From Sulfurimonadaceae bacterium (GTDB lineage Bacteria; Campylobacterota; Campylobacteria; Campylobacterales; Sulfurimonadaceae), in contig JAQUHB010000007.1 in the NCBI GenBank assembly GCA_028683835.1, positions 37,850-101,849 on the forward strand: 64,000 nucleotides of DNA. The letters are read 5' to 3'. The notes under the pieces are model-generated. The model was not told where the DNA came from, did not search any database, and worked only from the letters and a program-made list of their open reading frames with translations. This document shows positions 17,047 through 25,853 of this stretch, in pieces. The translations under genes were made by a program, and so were the position numbers. Position 1 is the first letter of the stretch. Each line of letters begins with the position of its first letter.

Positions 17047-18221
17047 TGGATTTTACTCATCATTTTCGACCTAAAAGTTTTGATGAGATTATCGGACAAA
17101 CTCACTTAGTTTCAAAAGATGCTCCGCTTCGCCGTCTGTGCGAAAATGGTGCTTTGGGACATAGCTTCTTTTATGGAACTCCAGGAAGCGGAAAAACCTC
17201 TCTTGCTCGTGTTATTGCTAATGTCATGCAACTCCCCTTCTATGAATTTAATGCCACCTCGCTTAAAGTAGAAAGCTTAAGAAAAATATTTGACCAATAT
17301 GAAAATGCTCTGCAGCGTCCACTTATCTTTATCGATGAGGTACATCGTTTGGCGAAAAATCAGCAGGAAGTTCTTTTGCCTGTGATGGAAAAAAACTCCA
17401 TTTTACTTATCGGGGCTTCGACTGAAAATCCCTTCTTTTCATTGACTTCGGCTATGCGTTCAAGATCTATGCTTTTTGAATTGAGACGTATTTCAAAAGA
17501 TGAACTCAATTTACTCTTGGATAAGGCTCTTTTATATGGAAAGCTCTCATGTAAAGATGATGCAAGAGAATATCTTAGTGTGAGTTCAAACGGTGATGCA
17601 AGAGCGATGCTCAAGCTTTTAGAATTTGCTTCTGCATTAAACAATGAAATCACGTTGGAACTTTTAAAATCGCTTCGTCCAACGGCTCAAAATGATGGAA
17701 GCAGTGACGCAACAGTCCATTATGACCTTATCAGCGCGCTTATAAAATCGATTCGCGGCAGTGACGCGGATGCTGCGATATATTATCTCGCACGTCTTAT
17801 CAAAGCCGGAGAATCGGCTGATTTTATCGCTCGTCGTTTAGTGATACTAGCAAGTGAAGATGTTGGTAATGCAAATCCTCAAGCATTGACCCTTACAACT
17901 TCATGTATGAGCTCAGTAGCGAAGATAGGTTATCCTGAGGCACGTATTATTCTCGCTCAAGCAGTTGTCTACCTTTGTGCTTCTCCCAAATCAAATAGCG
18001 CATATCTTGCGATAAATAGGGCTTTGCAAATGATAGAAGATGGCGTACTTTTAGAAATACCAAAAAATATACAGCAGAACAATAAAGGATATTTATATCC
18101 GCATGATTTTGGCGGTTATGTAAAACAAAAATATTTAAGTAAAGAATTGAAGTTCGTAGAGTTAAAAGATAGTGGTTACGAGAAAAAGATGAAAGAGTGG
18201 ATGACGATCATAAAAAGTTAA
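17046..18221 (+). CDS. rarA: Replication-associated recombination protein A (RarA/MgsA)
   Basis: 391-residue AAA+ ATPase related to clamp loaders and RuvB, acting at stalled replication forks. Seen are the N-terminal MDFTHHFRPKSFDEIIGQ, Walker A GTPGSGKTSLARV, FNATS, Walker B LIFIDEVHRL, and the sensor GASTENPFFSL typical of RarA. The C-terminal helical tetramerisation region includes NPQALTLTTSCMSSVAKIGYPEARI and PHDFGGYVKQKYL. The stop codon lies inside a terminator-like hairpin shared with rplT. Confidence 0.96.
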   Translation: MDFTHHFRPKSFDEIIGQTHLVSKDAPLRRLCENGALGHSFFYGTPGSGKTSLARVIANVMQLPFYEFNATSLKVESLRKIFDQYENALQRPLIFIDEVHRLAKNQQEVLLPVMEKNSILLIGASTENPFFSLTSAMRSRSMLFELRRISKDELNLLLDKALLYGKLSCKDDAREYLSVSSNGDARAMLKLLEFASALNNEITLELLKSLRPTAQNDGSSDATVHYDLISALIKSIRGSDADAAIYYLARLIKAGESADFIARRLVILASEDVGNANPQALTLTTSCMSSVAKIGYPEARIILAQAVVYLCASPKSNSAYLAINRALQMIEDGVLLEIPKNIQQNNKGYLYPHDFGGYVKQKYLSKELKFVELKDSGYEKKMKEWMTIIKS

Positions 18222-18235
18222 AAACTTTTTATGAT
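18207..18235. terminator. Bidirectional AT-rich terminator overlapping the rarA stop
   Basis: ATCATAAAAAGTT and AACTTTTTATGAT form a perfect 13-base stem with a three-base loop. The rarA TAA (18219-18221) lies within it, and rplT ends ten bases further. T-rich tracts on either strand make it suitable for both convergent genes. Confidence 0.55.
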
Positions 18236-18244
18236 TTTATAAAT

Positions 18245-18598
18245 TTATAATGCTGCTTTAGCAGATGCTACAACTGCGCTGAACGCTGCTGCATCATTCA
18301 TAGCCATATCAGCAAGAATTTTACGGTCAAGTTCGATACCAGATTTGTGTAGACCATTGATGAAAGATGAATAGTTGATGTCATTTAAACGACATGCTGC
18401 ATTGATACGAACGATCCATAAACGACGGAATTCGCGTTTGTTTTGTTTACGGTCACGGAAACCATAGTACAATGAACGTTCTACTTGCTCTTTTGCTTTA
18501 CGGTAGTGTTTACGACGACCACTGTAGAAACCTTTTGCAAGTTTTAATATCTTTTTGTGACGTGCTCTACGCACAGTACCAGTTTTTACTCTTGGCAT
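18245..18598 (-). CDS. rplT: 50S ribosomal protein L20
   Basis: 117 residues, normal length. Basic N-terminal extension [20 protein letters not shown] and the globular end [22 protein letters not shown] are diagnostic. It is required early in 50S assembly. It is downstream of rpmI with a 103-base spacer; in other bacteria L20 represses its own operon by binding a leader. infC, usually upstream of rpmI-rplT, is not here. Confidence 0.98.
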   Translation of the reverse strand: MPRVKTGTVRRARHKKILKLAKGFYSGRRKHYRKAKEQVERSLYYGFRDRKQNKREFRRLWIVRINAACRLNDINYSSFINGLHKSGIELDRKILADMAMNDAAAFSAVVASAKAAL

Positions 18599-18701
18599 AT
18601 TATTTTCCTTTTCTTTACCCGATCAGCATTTTGCGATGGGTGCCACTCTTTGTTGGTGGACTTACCCACATTTTATAGTGGAGATGTAAGAACGCTTAGA
18701 A
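18599..18701 (-). promoter_or_regulatory. Spacer between rpmI and rplT
   Basis: 103 bases of relatively GC-rich sequence with short self-complementary stretches, for example CCAC-N9-GTGG around 18640-18660 on the minus strand. Its length and structure would suit an L20 translational control site or a processing site, but no known L20 pseudoknot is clearly matched. AAAGGAAAA precedes the rplT start. Confidence 0.3.
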
Positions 18702-18893
18702 TTAAGCGATCATTGCCTTAATATTTTTTTCGTCAACTTTTGCTACAACTTTTGGTGCATTTTGTTTACGACGAGTACCTGCATCTTGTTTTGTCAAGAT
18801 ATGGCTACGAAACGCTGTTCCACGTTTTACAGTTCCATTTTTCTTGAATTTAAAACGCTTAACAGCGCCTTTTACCGATTTCATCTTTGGCAT
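18702..18893 (-). CDS. rpmI: 50S ribosomal protein L35
   Basis: 63 residues from the ATG at 18893, preceded by AAAAGGAGAGCC; longer in-frame versions start in sequence unlike L35. [32 protein letters not shown] and RKQNAPKVV match the family. It forms a two-gene unit with rplT without infC, so initiation factor IF-3 must be encoded elsewhere. Confidence 0.96.
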   Translation of the reverse strand: MPKMKSVKGAVKRFKFKKNGTVKRGTAFRSHILTKQDAGTRRKQNAPKVVAKVDEKNIKAMIA

Positions 18894-19045
18894 CTGGCTC
18901 TCCTTTTGTAAAATTCTAAAGCTATCATCAAGACAGACTTTAAGGGCGAAAGTATATCGAAAAAAAGTCAATTTGCAAAGAAGGTTTACCATGTTTTTAT
19001 AAAGAAGGGTGTAGAATAATCAAAACAACTAGAATAAGAGATTCA

Positions 19046-20386
19046 ATGGAAAATATCAATATTATGGAAATAGCGACTAAAAAAGTCTTGACAATAAGAG
19101 ATGACGAGAGTGTTGCTCAAGCTATAGATAAAATGTATGCACATAATCATAGAGATATTGTTGTTATGTCTGAGGGACACAAAAAATTTGGATTATTAAG
19201 TGCCGTGGATCTAATAAAGCTGAAAAAAGAAAACTTGGACTTTGACACGAAAATATCTTCAATCTTGTATCATAATATTGAAATGTTATCACCCAACAAC
19301 AGCTTAAAAGATGGTTTTAATGCCGTAAAAAATTCAAACTCTCCTATTTGTATTGTAGATGAAAACGGTGTTCTTGTCGGGTTTGTGACATATTATGATC
19401 TTATTTCGGCGATTGACCCCTCTGTTATGATCGAACGCAGAATGATAGGAGAACTTTTTATAGGTACACAGATTAAAAAACTTCCACAGGAAAGCTCTCT
19501 CAATCAAGTGATCTATCAACTTGATAATACGATTTATGATTGCGTGATTTTGACAGATGAGCAATTTGCACCAGTGGGCATTATAACTACAAAAGATGTG
19601 ATTCGATTGTTTAAAGAGAATATAAATTTAGATGAACAAGCCAAAAAGTATATGGTCTTTCCTCTCGTGACGGTTTCTTATGATATTTCTATCAAAAAAG
19701 CGCTTGTAGTCACGAATGAAAAACATTTTAAACGCTTAATTGTTACAGATCATAATGGTGAAATTATCGGACAGGTTACAAGAGAAGAATTATTATCAAA
19801 AGTGCTCTCTCGTTGGGCCGAGCTCATGAAGCAAGATAAAAATGATCTTGAAGAAGTCAATCGATTGTTAGTGAAAAAAACTTCTGATTATGAGATGATT
19901 CTCGTTGTCGATCAACTCACAAGAATTTATAATAGAGGAAAGTTTGAACATGAACTTTTCAGAGAAATCGAACGGATCAAACGTTATAACTCAGAGCCTT
20001 TTTCACTTGTCTTCCTTGATATTGATAACTTTAAAAATGTGAATGACATGTATGGACATCTTGTAGGTGATCATGTTTTAGTAACAGTTGCTCAAATATT
20101 TAAAGGACTGCTCCGCACAACCGATATGATCGCTAGATGGGGCGGTGAAGAGTTTGTTATCATTATGTATAACACAGATTTGGAGCATGCACTTTTAGGC
20201 GCTGAAAAACTTCGTACAGCAATTGAAAATAAGCATATTAGAGATGTAGGATATATCACATGTAGTTTTGGAGTTACGGACTATATAAAAGGGGATAATG
20301 TCCAATCAATCTTATTACGAGCCGATAGCCTGATGTATGAAGCTAAAAAACAAGGAAAAAATAGAGTAGTTACATCACTTTTATAA
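19046..20386 (+). CDS. CBS-domain diguanylate cyclase
   Basis: 446 residues. The N-terminal ~265 residues hold two CBS pairs (repeating units such as IMEIATKKVLTIRDDESVAQ and VTYYDLISAIDPS), which in other proteins bind adenine nucleotides. A GGDEF domain follows (about 275-446) with the active signature ARWGGEEFVII and FLDIDNFKNVNDMYGHLVGD, so cyclic-di-GMP synthesis is expected. An inhibitory RxxD site (RTTD) sits five residues before GGEEF. There is no transmembrane region, so the sensor appears to read an intracellular, probably nucleotide, signal. TAGAAT at 19012 is a plausible -10 box. Confidence 0.9.
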   Translation: MENINIMEIATKKVLTIRDDESVAQAIDKMYAHNHRDIVVMSEGHKKFGLLSAVDLIKLKKENLDFDTKISSILYHNIEMLSPNNSLKDGFNAVKNSNSPICIVDENGVLVGFVTYYDLISAIDPSVMIERRMIGELFIGTQIKKLPQESSLNQVIYQLDNTIYDCVILTDEQFAPVGIITTKDVIRLFKENINLDEQAKKYMVFPLVTVSYDISIKKALVVTNEKHFKRLIVTDHNGEIIGQVTREELLSKVLSRWAELMKQDKNDLEEVNRLLVKKTSDYEMILVVDQLTRIYNRGKFEHELFREIERIKRYNSEPFSLVFLDIDNFKNVNDMYGHLVGDHVLVTVAQIFKGLLRTTDMIARWGGEEFVIIMYNTDLEHALLGAEKLRTAIENKHIRDVGYITCSFGVTDYIKGDNVQSILLRADSLMYEAKKQGKNRVVTSLL

Positions 20387-20463
20387 TAGCTTATATTTAT
20401 CCAATATAGTGAATATTAATATAGATTTAACTATCATTAAAAGAAAATTAGGGAATAACAGCT

Positions 20464-20904
20464 ATGGAATTGAAAATTACAGATGGAGAACTAGGCGTAC
20501 GTCCTCCAGTTACAAAGCCGCATCCTGGATTCTTCGCTCAAGTAGGTGAAGAGAGATTTAGAAAGCTCGTGGATGACCATTATGAAATGATTCGCAACAG
20601 CGATATTGCATTTTTGTTTCCTATATTTGATGAAGAAGAGTTTGAACAAGCAAAGAAAAATGCATGCGACTTTTTTATTCAGATCTGTGGAGGACATCCT
20701 TACTTTGCCGAAAATCGTGGTGAACCTAGAATGGTTGGTCGTCATGCACCGTTTCGTATCGATGAAAAAGCGAGAAGAAGATGGTTAGAGTTTTATGCAG
20801 AGCTTTTGCCGCCGCTTGAGGGCGAGGGTGTAAGTCCTGAGTATATTCAATCTTTCTGGGATTATATTGATATCTTTTCCACATGGATGATAAATACAAA
20901 ATAG
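20464..20904 (+). CDS. Truncated haemoglobin
   Basis: 146 residues of 2-over-2 globin type. The stretch CGGHPYFAENRGEPRMVGRH with PFRIDEKARRRWLEFY matches truncated globins of the group II/III kind, including the conserved His (GRHAPF) expected as the proximal heme ligand and the Trp (RRRW) on the G helix. The N-terminus extends about 20 residues (MELKITDGELGVRPPVTKPH). Such globins bind O2 or NO and protect respiration. AGGGA precedes the ATG, and the gene ends at a long hairpin at 20909. Confidence 0.9.
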   Translation: MELKITDGELGVRPPVTKPHPGFFAQVGEERFRKLVDDHYEMIRNSDIAFLFPIFDEEEFEQAKKNACDFFIQICGGHPYFAENRGEPRMVGRHAPFRIDEKARRRWLEFYAELLPPLEGEGVSPEYIQSFWDYIDIFSTWMINTK

Positions 20905-20908
20905 TTTT

Positions 20909-20946
20909 AAAATCGCCTGTATGTAGATTTACATGCAAGTGATTTT
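20909..20946. terminator. Bidirectional terminator between the globin and PHP genes
   Basis: A 17-base stem with a few G-T wobbles: AAAATCGCCTGTATGTA against TACATGCAAGTGATTTT with a GATT loop. It has T runs on both outer sides (GATTTTTATG on plus). The convergent genes end 5 and 14 bases away. Confidence 0.7.
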
Positions 20947-20959
20947 TATGTGTAAGCTT

Positions 20960-21739
20960 TTAAAACCCCACAAAACTTCTATTTCTTTTGTGAAAAACCG
21001 CACATTGTTTATAACCAATCTCCCGTGCCAGATCTACAACTTTGGTGTCATATAGTCCCACTTGTTCAGGTTTATGAGCATCTGAGCCAAAAGTGATAGG
21101 AATATCCAAAGAAAAGGCCATTTCAAGCAACTCTTTTGATGGATAAGTTTCTTCGATGGGTTTGCGCAAACCTGACATATTGATCTCTAAAACCATATCT
21201 GCATTTTTGATCGCTTTTAGAGCATTTTGCGCAATGAGTCTGATATCACGTTTGGGCATAAATTTAAAAACTTTTATCAGATCAAGGTGCCCTACAATAT
21301 CAAATTTTTTGGAGTTTGCCATCTCTTCGATTGCATCAAAATATTTTTGCCAGATTTTGTCAATATCTTCATGCTCATATCTGCCAATAAATTCAGGATT
21401 GTCAAATCCCCACTCATCGATGAAATGTACAGAGCCTATGAGATAATCGACATCCGCATTTAAAACTCTCTCATCCATATGATTTTTAAGATAGTCCACT
21501 TCATATCCTAGTAAAACGTCTATTTTGTCCTGATATTTGATTTTTGCATCATTGACCCTTGTTTCATAGAGTTTCATCTCTTCAAAATTCATACGATATG
21601 AGGGATCAAAATCCATGGGAGCATGGTCGGAAAATCCGAAATATTTGATCCCCTTTTGGATTGCGGCTTCTACATACTCATCGACTTCTCCCTCTGCATG
21701 ATTGCAAAGTGGCGTATGATTGTGCAAATCTACTAACAT
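20960..21739 (-). CDS. PHP-domain histidinol-phosphatase
   Basis: 259 residues. The PHP metal-binding motifs are clear: DLHNHTPLCNHAEG at the N-terminus, GFSDHAPMDFDPSYRM, DYLIGSVHFIDEWGFD, GHLDLIKVF, and GSDAHKPEQVG near the C-terminus. This is the HisJ-type monofunctional histidinol-phosphatase layout, which performs the penultimate step of histidine synthesis. Other PHP phosphoesterases share these motifs, so the substrate is inferred. No his genes are adjacent. Confidence 0.88.
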   Translation of the reverse strand: MLVDLHNHTPLCNHAEGEVDEYVEAAIQKGIKYFGFSDHAPMDFDPSYRMNFEEMKLYETRVNDAKIKYQDKIDVLLGYEVDYLKNHMDERVLNADVDYLIGSVHFIDEWGFDNPEFIGRYEHEDIDKIWQKYFDAIEEMANSKKFDIVGHLDLIKVFKFMPKRDIRLIAQNALKAIKNADMVLEINMSGLRKPIEETYPSKELLEMAFSLDIPITFGSDAHKPEQVGLYDTKVVDLAREIGYKQCAVFHKRNRSFVGF

Positions 21740-21808
21740 TTTGTGAATTCTCTTTTTTTTTAAAGTTTATCTTGCTATTATAGTACAAATAAGTTTTGGA
21801 GCAGTTTT

Positions 21809-22519
21809 ATGACGCAAGAAGAATTAGATGCTTTGATGAATGGTGATTTTGACGCTGTTGAAGATGAAGTTGCAGAGCTTGACAATCTTGAAGATGAAGA
21901 GCCTACACTGGAAGTTGTAAAAGAGATCAATGGACAAGCAGCAGAATCTACATACAGAGCGAGTAGTTCAGGAAGCTGGCCTCCACCTCCGCCGGATGAT
22001 GACCATAAAGTCGTGCATCAGCTTGATGATGTGACTAAAGAGAGCGAAGAAAAAGCATCAGAAATATTCGATATTATTGAGGCTATCGGTAATGATTTGA
22101 TGGAGAAAGAGGAATCTGTAAACTTTTGTATCGAAACTTTTGAAAATAATGTAAAACTTTTTACGAATTTAAGTGAAAAATTTCCTCATATTAAGAGTTT
22201 TGTGAGTGCTAAAGAGCAAAATGAAGAGGCGCAAGAGAAGATACGAGAAGTGTTGAACTCGCTTCAAGAGAGCGGAAACTCTTTGATGAATGTTATGGAT
22301 ATCATGCAGTATCAAGATATTCACCGTCAAAAAATTGAGCGTGTTATCAATGTCATGCGCGCACTTTCCAACTATATGAATGAGCTTTTTGCAGGAAAAA
22401 TAGATGATGAGAAGCGTGTAGGTTCAGCTGTTCATATACATGGTGATAATACGACTGAAGATGTTGTCAATGCCGATGATATTGAGGCACTTCTTGCACA
22501 ATTTGGCGCAAACGGATAG
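21809..22519 (+). CDS. cheZ: CheZ-like chemotaxis phosphatase
   Basis: 236 residues. The helical core (about 70-200) includes MNVMDIMQYQDIHRQKIERV, whose D-x3-Q-x3-K/R-like register (DIHRQKIE) matches the catalytic helix of CheZ, the phosphatase of phospho-CheY. The C-terminus NADDIEALLAQFGANG resembles the CheY-binding tail of CheZ (E. coli ends DQVDDLLDSLGF). Unusually the N-terminus TQEELDALMNGDF is almost a FliM N-terminal CheY-binding peptide. Between lies a Ser/Pro linker (SSSGSWPPPPPDDD). GGAG precedes the ATG. The remote form of CheZ is known in Helicobacter. Confidence 0.82.
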   Translation: MTQEELDALMNGDFDAVEDEVAELDNLEDEEPTLEVVKEINGQAAESTYRASSSGSWPPPPPDDDHKVVHQLDDVTKESEEKASEIFDIIEAIGNDLMEKEESVNFCIETFENNVKLFTNLSEKFPHIKSFVSAKEQNEEAQEKIREVLNSLQESGNSLMNVMDIMQYQDIHRQKIERVINVMRALSNYMNELFAGKIDDEKRVGSAVHIHGDNTTEDVVNADDIEALLAQFGANG

Positions 22520-22574
22520 AATTCGAAAAAAATCAGAGGCTTCTATAAAAGAAGCTTTACAAAATAGAGAAAAT

Positions 22575-23870
22575 ATGCAAAAAAAAGTAGAATTACTCTC
22601 CCCCGCAGGGAACTTAGAAAAACTTCGTATAGCCATCGACTTTGGTGCTGATGCCGTTTATGGCGGTGTGAGTCACTTTTCGCTTCGCATTCGTTCGGGC
22701 AAAGAGTTTACATTTGAAGAGTTTAAAGAGGGGATAGACTATGCTCACTCTAAGGGCAAAAAAGTCTATGCGACTATAAACGGTTTTCCATTTAACTCTC
22801 AGCTCTCCTTACTTAAAAAACATATCTTAAATATGGCAGCACTTGGGCCCGATGCTATCATTGTCGCAACTCCTGGAGTTTTGAAATTATGCAATGAACT
22901 TGCACCACACATTCCTTTACATCTTTCAACACAAGCAAACGTGCTTAATGTCCTTGATGCAAAAGTTTACTATGACATGGGAGCAAGACGTATTATTGCC
23001 GCTCGTGAGATATCTTTAAAAGATCTGTGCGAGATTAAAAAAGAGCTTCCGGATCTGGAAGTGGAAGTTTTTGTTCATGGTTCCATGTGTTTTGCCTACA
23101 GTGGTAGATGTCTTATCTCTACTCTTCAAAGCGGACGCGTTCCAAATCGTGGAAGCTGTGCGAATGATTGCCGTTTTCCTTATGAACTTTATGCTGCAAA
23201 TCCTGAAACAGGAACTCTTTTTAGACTTGAAGAAGATCCCGGGATCGGGACTTATATCATGAACTCAAAAGATCTCAACCTTGCTTCTCATATCAAAGAG
23301 ATTTTAGATTCTGGCTGTGTGGATTCGCTCAAAATCGAGGGGCGTACCAAGACATCTTACTATGCCGCAACTACGGCGCGAGCTTATAGAATGGCTATTG
23401 ATGATTATTACGCAGGTTGTTATGAGCCAAGTAAATACCAATACGAACTTGAATCTCTTCAAAATCGAGGATACACAGATGCTTATCTTGTAAGCCGTCC
23501 TTTTGAAAAACATGATGGACAGAGTCTTGATTTTACGATGCAGCTCGGTACACATCAAGTCAATGCCATGGCAACAGAAGAGGGCACACATTTTCTTTGT
23601 AAATATAAAACTTTGCCAAATGAAGAGCTTGAGATTGTTGCTCCCCTTGATGCGGATATAAAAGAAGTAGATAATGAAATTGGTACAATTTACCAAAGAG
23701 ATGGAAAATGGTATATGAGTTTGAAGAAACTTGTTGCAGAAAATAAAAAAATCTGGGATGAGGTACATAGTGGAAACCTTAATCCGATAGAACTTCCAAT
23801 AAAATTACCGGCATATACTTTCTTAAGAATACCAGCCAACGAAGAGATGGGCACAAACCCAAAAATTTAA
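22575..23870 (+). CDS. trhP: U32 family peptidase-like protein, probable tRNA hydroxylation protein TrhP
   Basis: 431 residues from the ATG at 22575, which opens MQKKVELLSPAGNLEKLRIA; longer in-frame starts overlap cheZ in implausible sequence. Landmarks are DFGADAVYGGVSHFSLRIR, VEVFVHGSMCFAYSGRCLI and the cysteine cluster NRGSCANDCRFPY. U32 proteins of this type (YegQ/TrhP) are needed for 5-hydroxyuridine at tRNA position 34; older annotation calls them collagenase-like proteases. The C-terminal domain (about 340-431) is the accessory beta-barrel. It lies 55 bases after cheZ. Confidence 0.9.
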   Translation: MQKKVELLSPAGNLEKLRIAIDFGADAVYGGVSHFSLRIRSGKEFTFEEFKEGIDYAHSKGKKVYATINGFPFNSQLSLLKKHILNMAALGPDAIIVATPGVLKLCNELAPHIPLHLSTQANVLNVLDAKVYYDMGARRIIAAREISLKDLCEIKKELPDLEVEVFVHGSMCFAYSGRCLISTLQSGRVPNRGSCANDCRFPYELYAANPETGTLFRLEEDPGIGTYIMNSKDLNLASHIKEILDSGCVDSLKIEGRTKTSYYAATTARAYRMAIDDYYAGCYEPSKYQYELESLQNRGYTDAYLVSRPFEKHDGQSLDFTMQLGTHQVNAMATEEGTHFLCKYKTLPNEELEIVAPLDADIKEVDNEIGTIYQRDGKWYMSLKKLVAENKKIWDEVHSGNLNPIELPIKLPAYTFLRIPANEEMGTNPKI

Positions 23871-23871
23871 C

Positions 23872-23883
23872 TTTACATGTAAG
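23872..23883. repeat. TTTACATGTAAG palindromic motif, copy 3
   Basis: Lies in the 23-base gap between trhP and purE, and its last bases (AAGGA) double as the purE ribosome-binding site. It matches the copies at 5401 and 7692. Confidence 0.5.
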
Positions 23884-23893
23884 GAAAAAAGAT

Positions 23894-24388
23894 ATGAAAT
23901 TTGTTTCGATAATAATCGGTAGTAAGAGTGATTTTGATGTCATGAAGTCGTGTGCAGATACACTTGAAGCGTTTGGTGTAAGTTATGAACTTATCATCTC
24001 TTCAGCTCACCGTTCTCCTGAACGTACAGCGGAGTATGTTGCAAATGCAGAAAAAAAAGGTGCACAAGTGTTTATCGCAGCAGCTGGTATGGCAGCACAC
24101 TTAGCGGGTGTTTTAGCTTCTAAAACGGTCAAACCTATTATCGGTGTCCCGATGAGTGCTTCTGCATTAAGTGGAATTGATGCACTTCTTTCAACTGTTC
24201 AGATGCCAGCTGGAATGCCAGTTGCTACTGTGGCAATAGGTAAAGCCGGTGCGATTAATTCTGCATACCTGGCAATGCAGATTTTGGCTCTTGATAATGA
24301 AGATTTAAGAGTAAAACTCAAAGAAGATCGTATAGCAAAAGCGAAAAATGTTGAGATGGATTCTATGGAGATAGAAACAATACTCTAA
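23894..24388 (+). CDS. purE: N5-carboxyaminoimidazole ribonucleotide mutase
   Basis: 164 residues, class I PurE. Substrate-binding motifs are seen: IIGSKSDFDVMKSCADTL, SAHRSPERTAEY (catalytic His), and AAAGMAAHLAGVLASKTVKP. It moves the carboxyl group from N5-CAIR to C4 in purine synthesis. purK is not adjacent. The ribosome site AAGGA lies within a TTTACATGTAAG palindrome. The gene is probably co-transcribed with the two following genes. Confidence 0.96.
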   Translation: MKFVSIIIGSKSDFDVMKSCADTLEAFGVSYELIISSAHRSPERTAEYVANAEKKGAQVFIAAAGMAAHLAGVLASKTVKPIIGVPMSASALSGIDALLSTVQMPAGMPVATVAIGKAGAINSAYLAMQILALDNEDLRVKLKEDRIAKAKNVEMDSMEIETIL

Positions 24389-24406
24389 TAGAGTAAAAGG
24401 ATTGTT

Positions 24407-24895
24407 ATGAATTTAAACTGGATGAATATTGAAGAGTATGCTCAGCTGACTGGGCTTGAACTCTCAGCTATTGAAAATCTGATAGAAAGAGGTAAGCTCA
24501 TCAGTATGATCGAAAGTGGGATAACCTATATTGACCCGTCTAAAGGCACAAGTTCGATAATCCCTGCGCATCTTCAAAATATTTCCAAATCTGTGCAACA
24601 AGATATGATCGTTCCTGCACAATTCGTCGAAAAGACAATAGGTACGATTATCAATCTTCATGAAAAAGTCCTTGATGCTAAAGATGAGACTATCGTTTCT
24701 ATAAAAAATGAAAACCTCTTTTTAAAAGAGGCTTTAGCATCTCTTCAAGAGTTATATGAAGAAGATAGAAAAACCATAGCAACACTCACAACTCAGTTGA
24801 AGCTCTCGCAGCAAGAGGTAGAGTTCATGAGAAGAAAGTACAAATTAATGTGGGGAAAAGTAGTTGACAACTACTCGACAGCTGACAAAGAATGA
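24407..24895 (+). CDS. DUF3972-type protein with helix-turn-helix and coiled coil
   Basis: 162 residues. The N-terminus (MNLNWMNIEEYAQLTGLELS, then AIENLIERGKL) resembles the MerR-like DNA-binding helix-turn-helix used by excisionases and some phylum-specific proteins. The second half (about 85-155) is a predicted coiled coil (LKEALASLQELYEEDRKTIA, TLTTQLKLSQQEVEFMRRKY). This layout fits DUF3972, a family mainly of Campylobacterota; the assignment is from memory of the family, function unknown. It overlaps the next gene by four bases (ATGA). Confidence 0.7.
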   Translation: MNLNWMNIEEYAQLTGLELSAIENLIERGKLISMIESGITYIDPSKGTSSIIPAHLQNISKSVQQDMIVPAQFVEKTIGTIINLHEKVLDAKDETIVSIKNENLFLKEALASLQELYEEDRKTIATLTTQLKLSQQEVEFMRRKYKLMWGKVVDNYSTADKE

Positions 24896-25749
24896 AAATA
24901 GATGAAGCCTGTATAAGCTGTATAATAAACCAAAGTTCTAAAGTTGCCTCTGCTATCAAAGCAGATGAGGCTTTAAAAGAAAAGCTCATACTTGCTGTGA
25001 CTCAAAGTTCTAAAGATTTTTCTTTTTCTCTCACACCGCCAGAAGTTGCCACAGATGTTTATGAACTAATGTCTATTCTCGCAGATAAAGCAGATCTTTA
25101 TGAAGAGATCAAAAACTATTCTACACAAAATGCTCTTTCTTATATTCCTTTTTTAGAGGATAAAATCTCAAAGTCTCAAGACAAACTCTTAACAGCTACA
25201 AAAATAGCAGTTGCAGGCAACGTGATCGATCTTGCCGCAGAAGTTGAGTTTGATCTTGCAGATGAGATCGAGAAGATTTTTGAGACAGATTTTGGACATG
25301 ACGATTTTGAAAAACTCAAAGAGATGTTAGCAGACGCAAAAACTCTGCTTGTTATCGGTGACAATGCAGGAGAACATATCTTTGATTATCTCTTTATCCA
25401 GACTTTGCAACAACTTTATCCTCTTCTTTATATCTCTTATATGGTCAGAGGTAATCCTATCATCAATGATGTGACGATGAAAGAAGCAAAAGAAGCGGGA
25501 TTTGAGAAGCTTTGCAATCTTGTCGATAGTGGTGTCAATACACCGGGATTCGTTTACAACCGTGCAAATGAAGAATCACAACAACTTTTTGATGAAGTGG
25601 ATGTCGTTGTTACCAAGGGAATGGGAAATTATGAATGTCTTTCACCCTCTCCTAGAAAAAATCTCTGTTATCTTTTAAAAGTAAAATGTAGCGTAGTCGC
25701 TTCATCATTACAAAGAAATATCGGCGATATCGTTTGTAAGACAGTTTAG
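24892..25749 (+). CDS. DUF89/ARMT1-like metal-dependent phosphatase
   Basis: 285 residues. The N-terminal CISC cysteine pair (MKIDEACISCIINQ), the core motif LLVIGDNAGEHIFDYLFIQT, MVRGNPIINDVTMKEA and VVTKGMGNYECLS are the DUF89 signature. Members are Co/Ni/Mn-dependent phosphatases acting on damaged sugar phosphates; the CxxC-bearing bacterial subgroup is less studied. GDN supplies the metal-binding Asp. It is coupled to the preceding DUF3972 gene. Confidence 0.85.
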   Translation: MKIDEACISCIINQSSKVASAIKADEALKEKLILAVTQSSKDFSFSLTPPEVATDVYELMSILADKADLYEEIKNYSTQNALSYIPFLEDKISKSQDKLLTATKIAVAGNVIDLAAEVEFDLADEIEKIFETDFGHDDFEKLKEMLADAKTLLVIGDNAGEHIFDYLFIQTLQQLYPLLYISYMVRGNPIINDVTMKEAKEAGFEKLCNLVDSGVNTPGFVYNRANEESQQLFDEVDVVVTKGMGNYECLSPSPRKNLCYLLKVKCSVVASSLQRNIGDIVCKTV

Positions 25750-25853
25750 GAGTTTTTTCTAAAGCATTATGGTTAAGTTCTGACATATAAAGCCAGTTGC
25801 GTTTGGTATAAGCCTTTTTGGTTATAATTTCGTACTTTATTACCGAGGCAGAT

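Noticed and set aside
22440..22574. Longer trhP starting inside cheZ
   Set aside because: The extra 45 residues are unlike U32 proteins and overlap the cheZ C-terminal CheY-binding tail; MQKKVELLSPAGN is the normal start.
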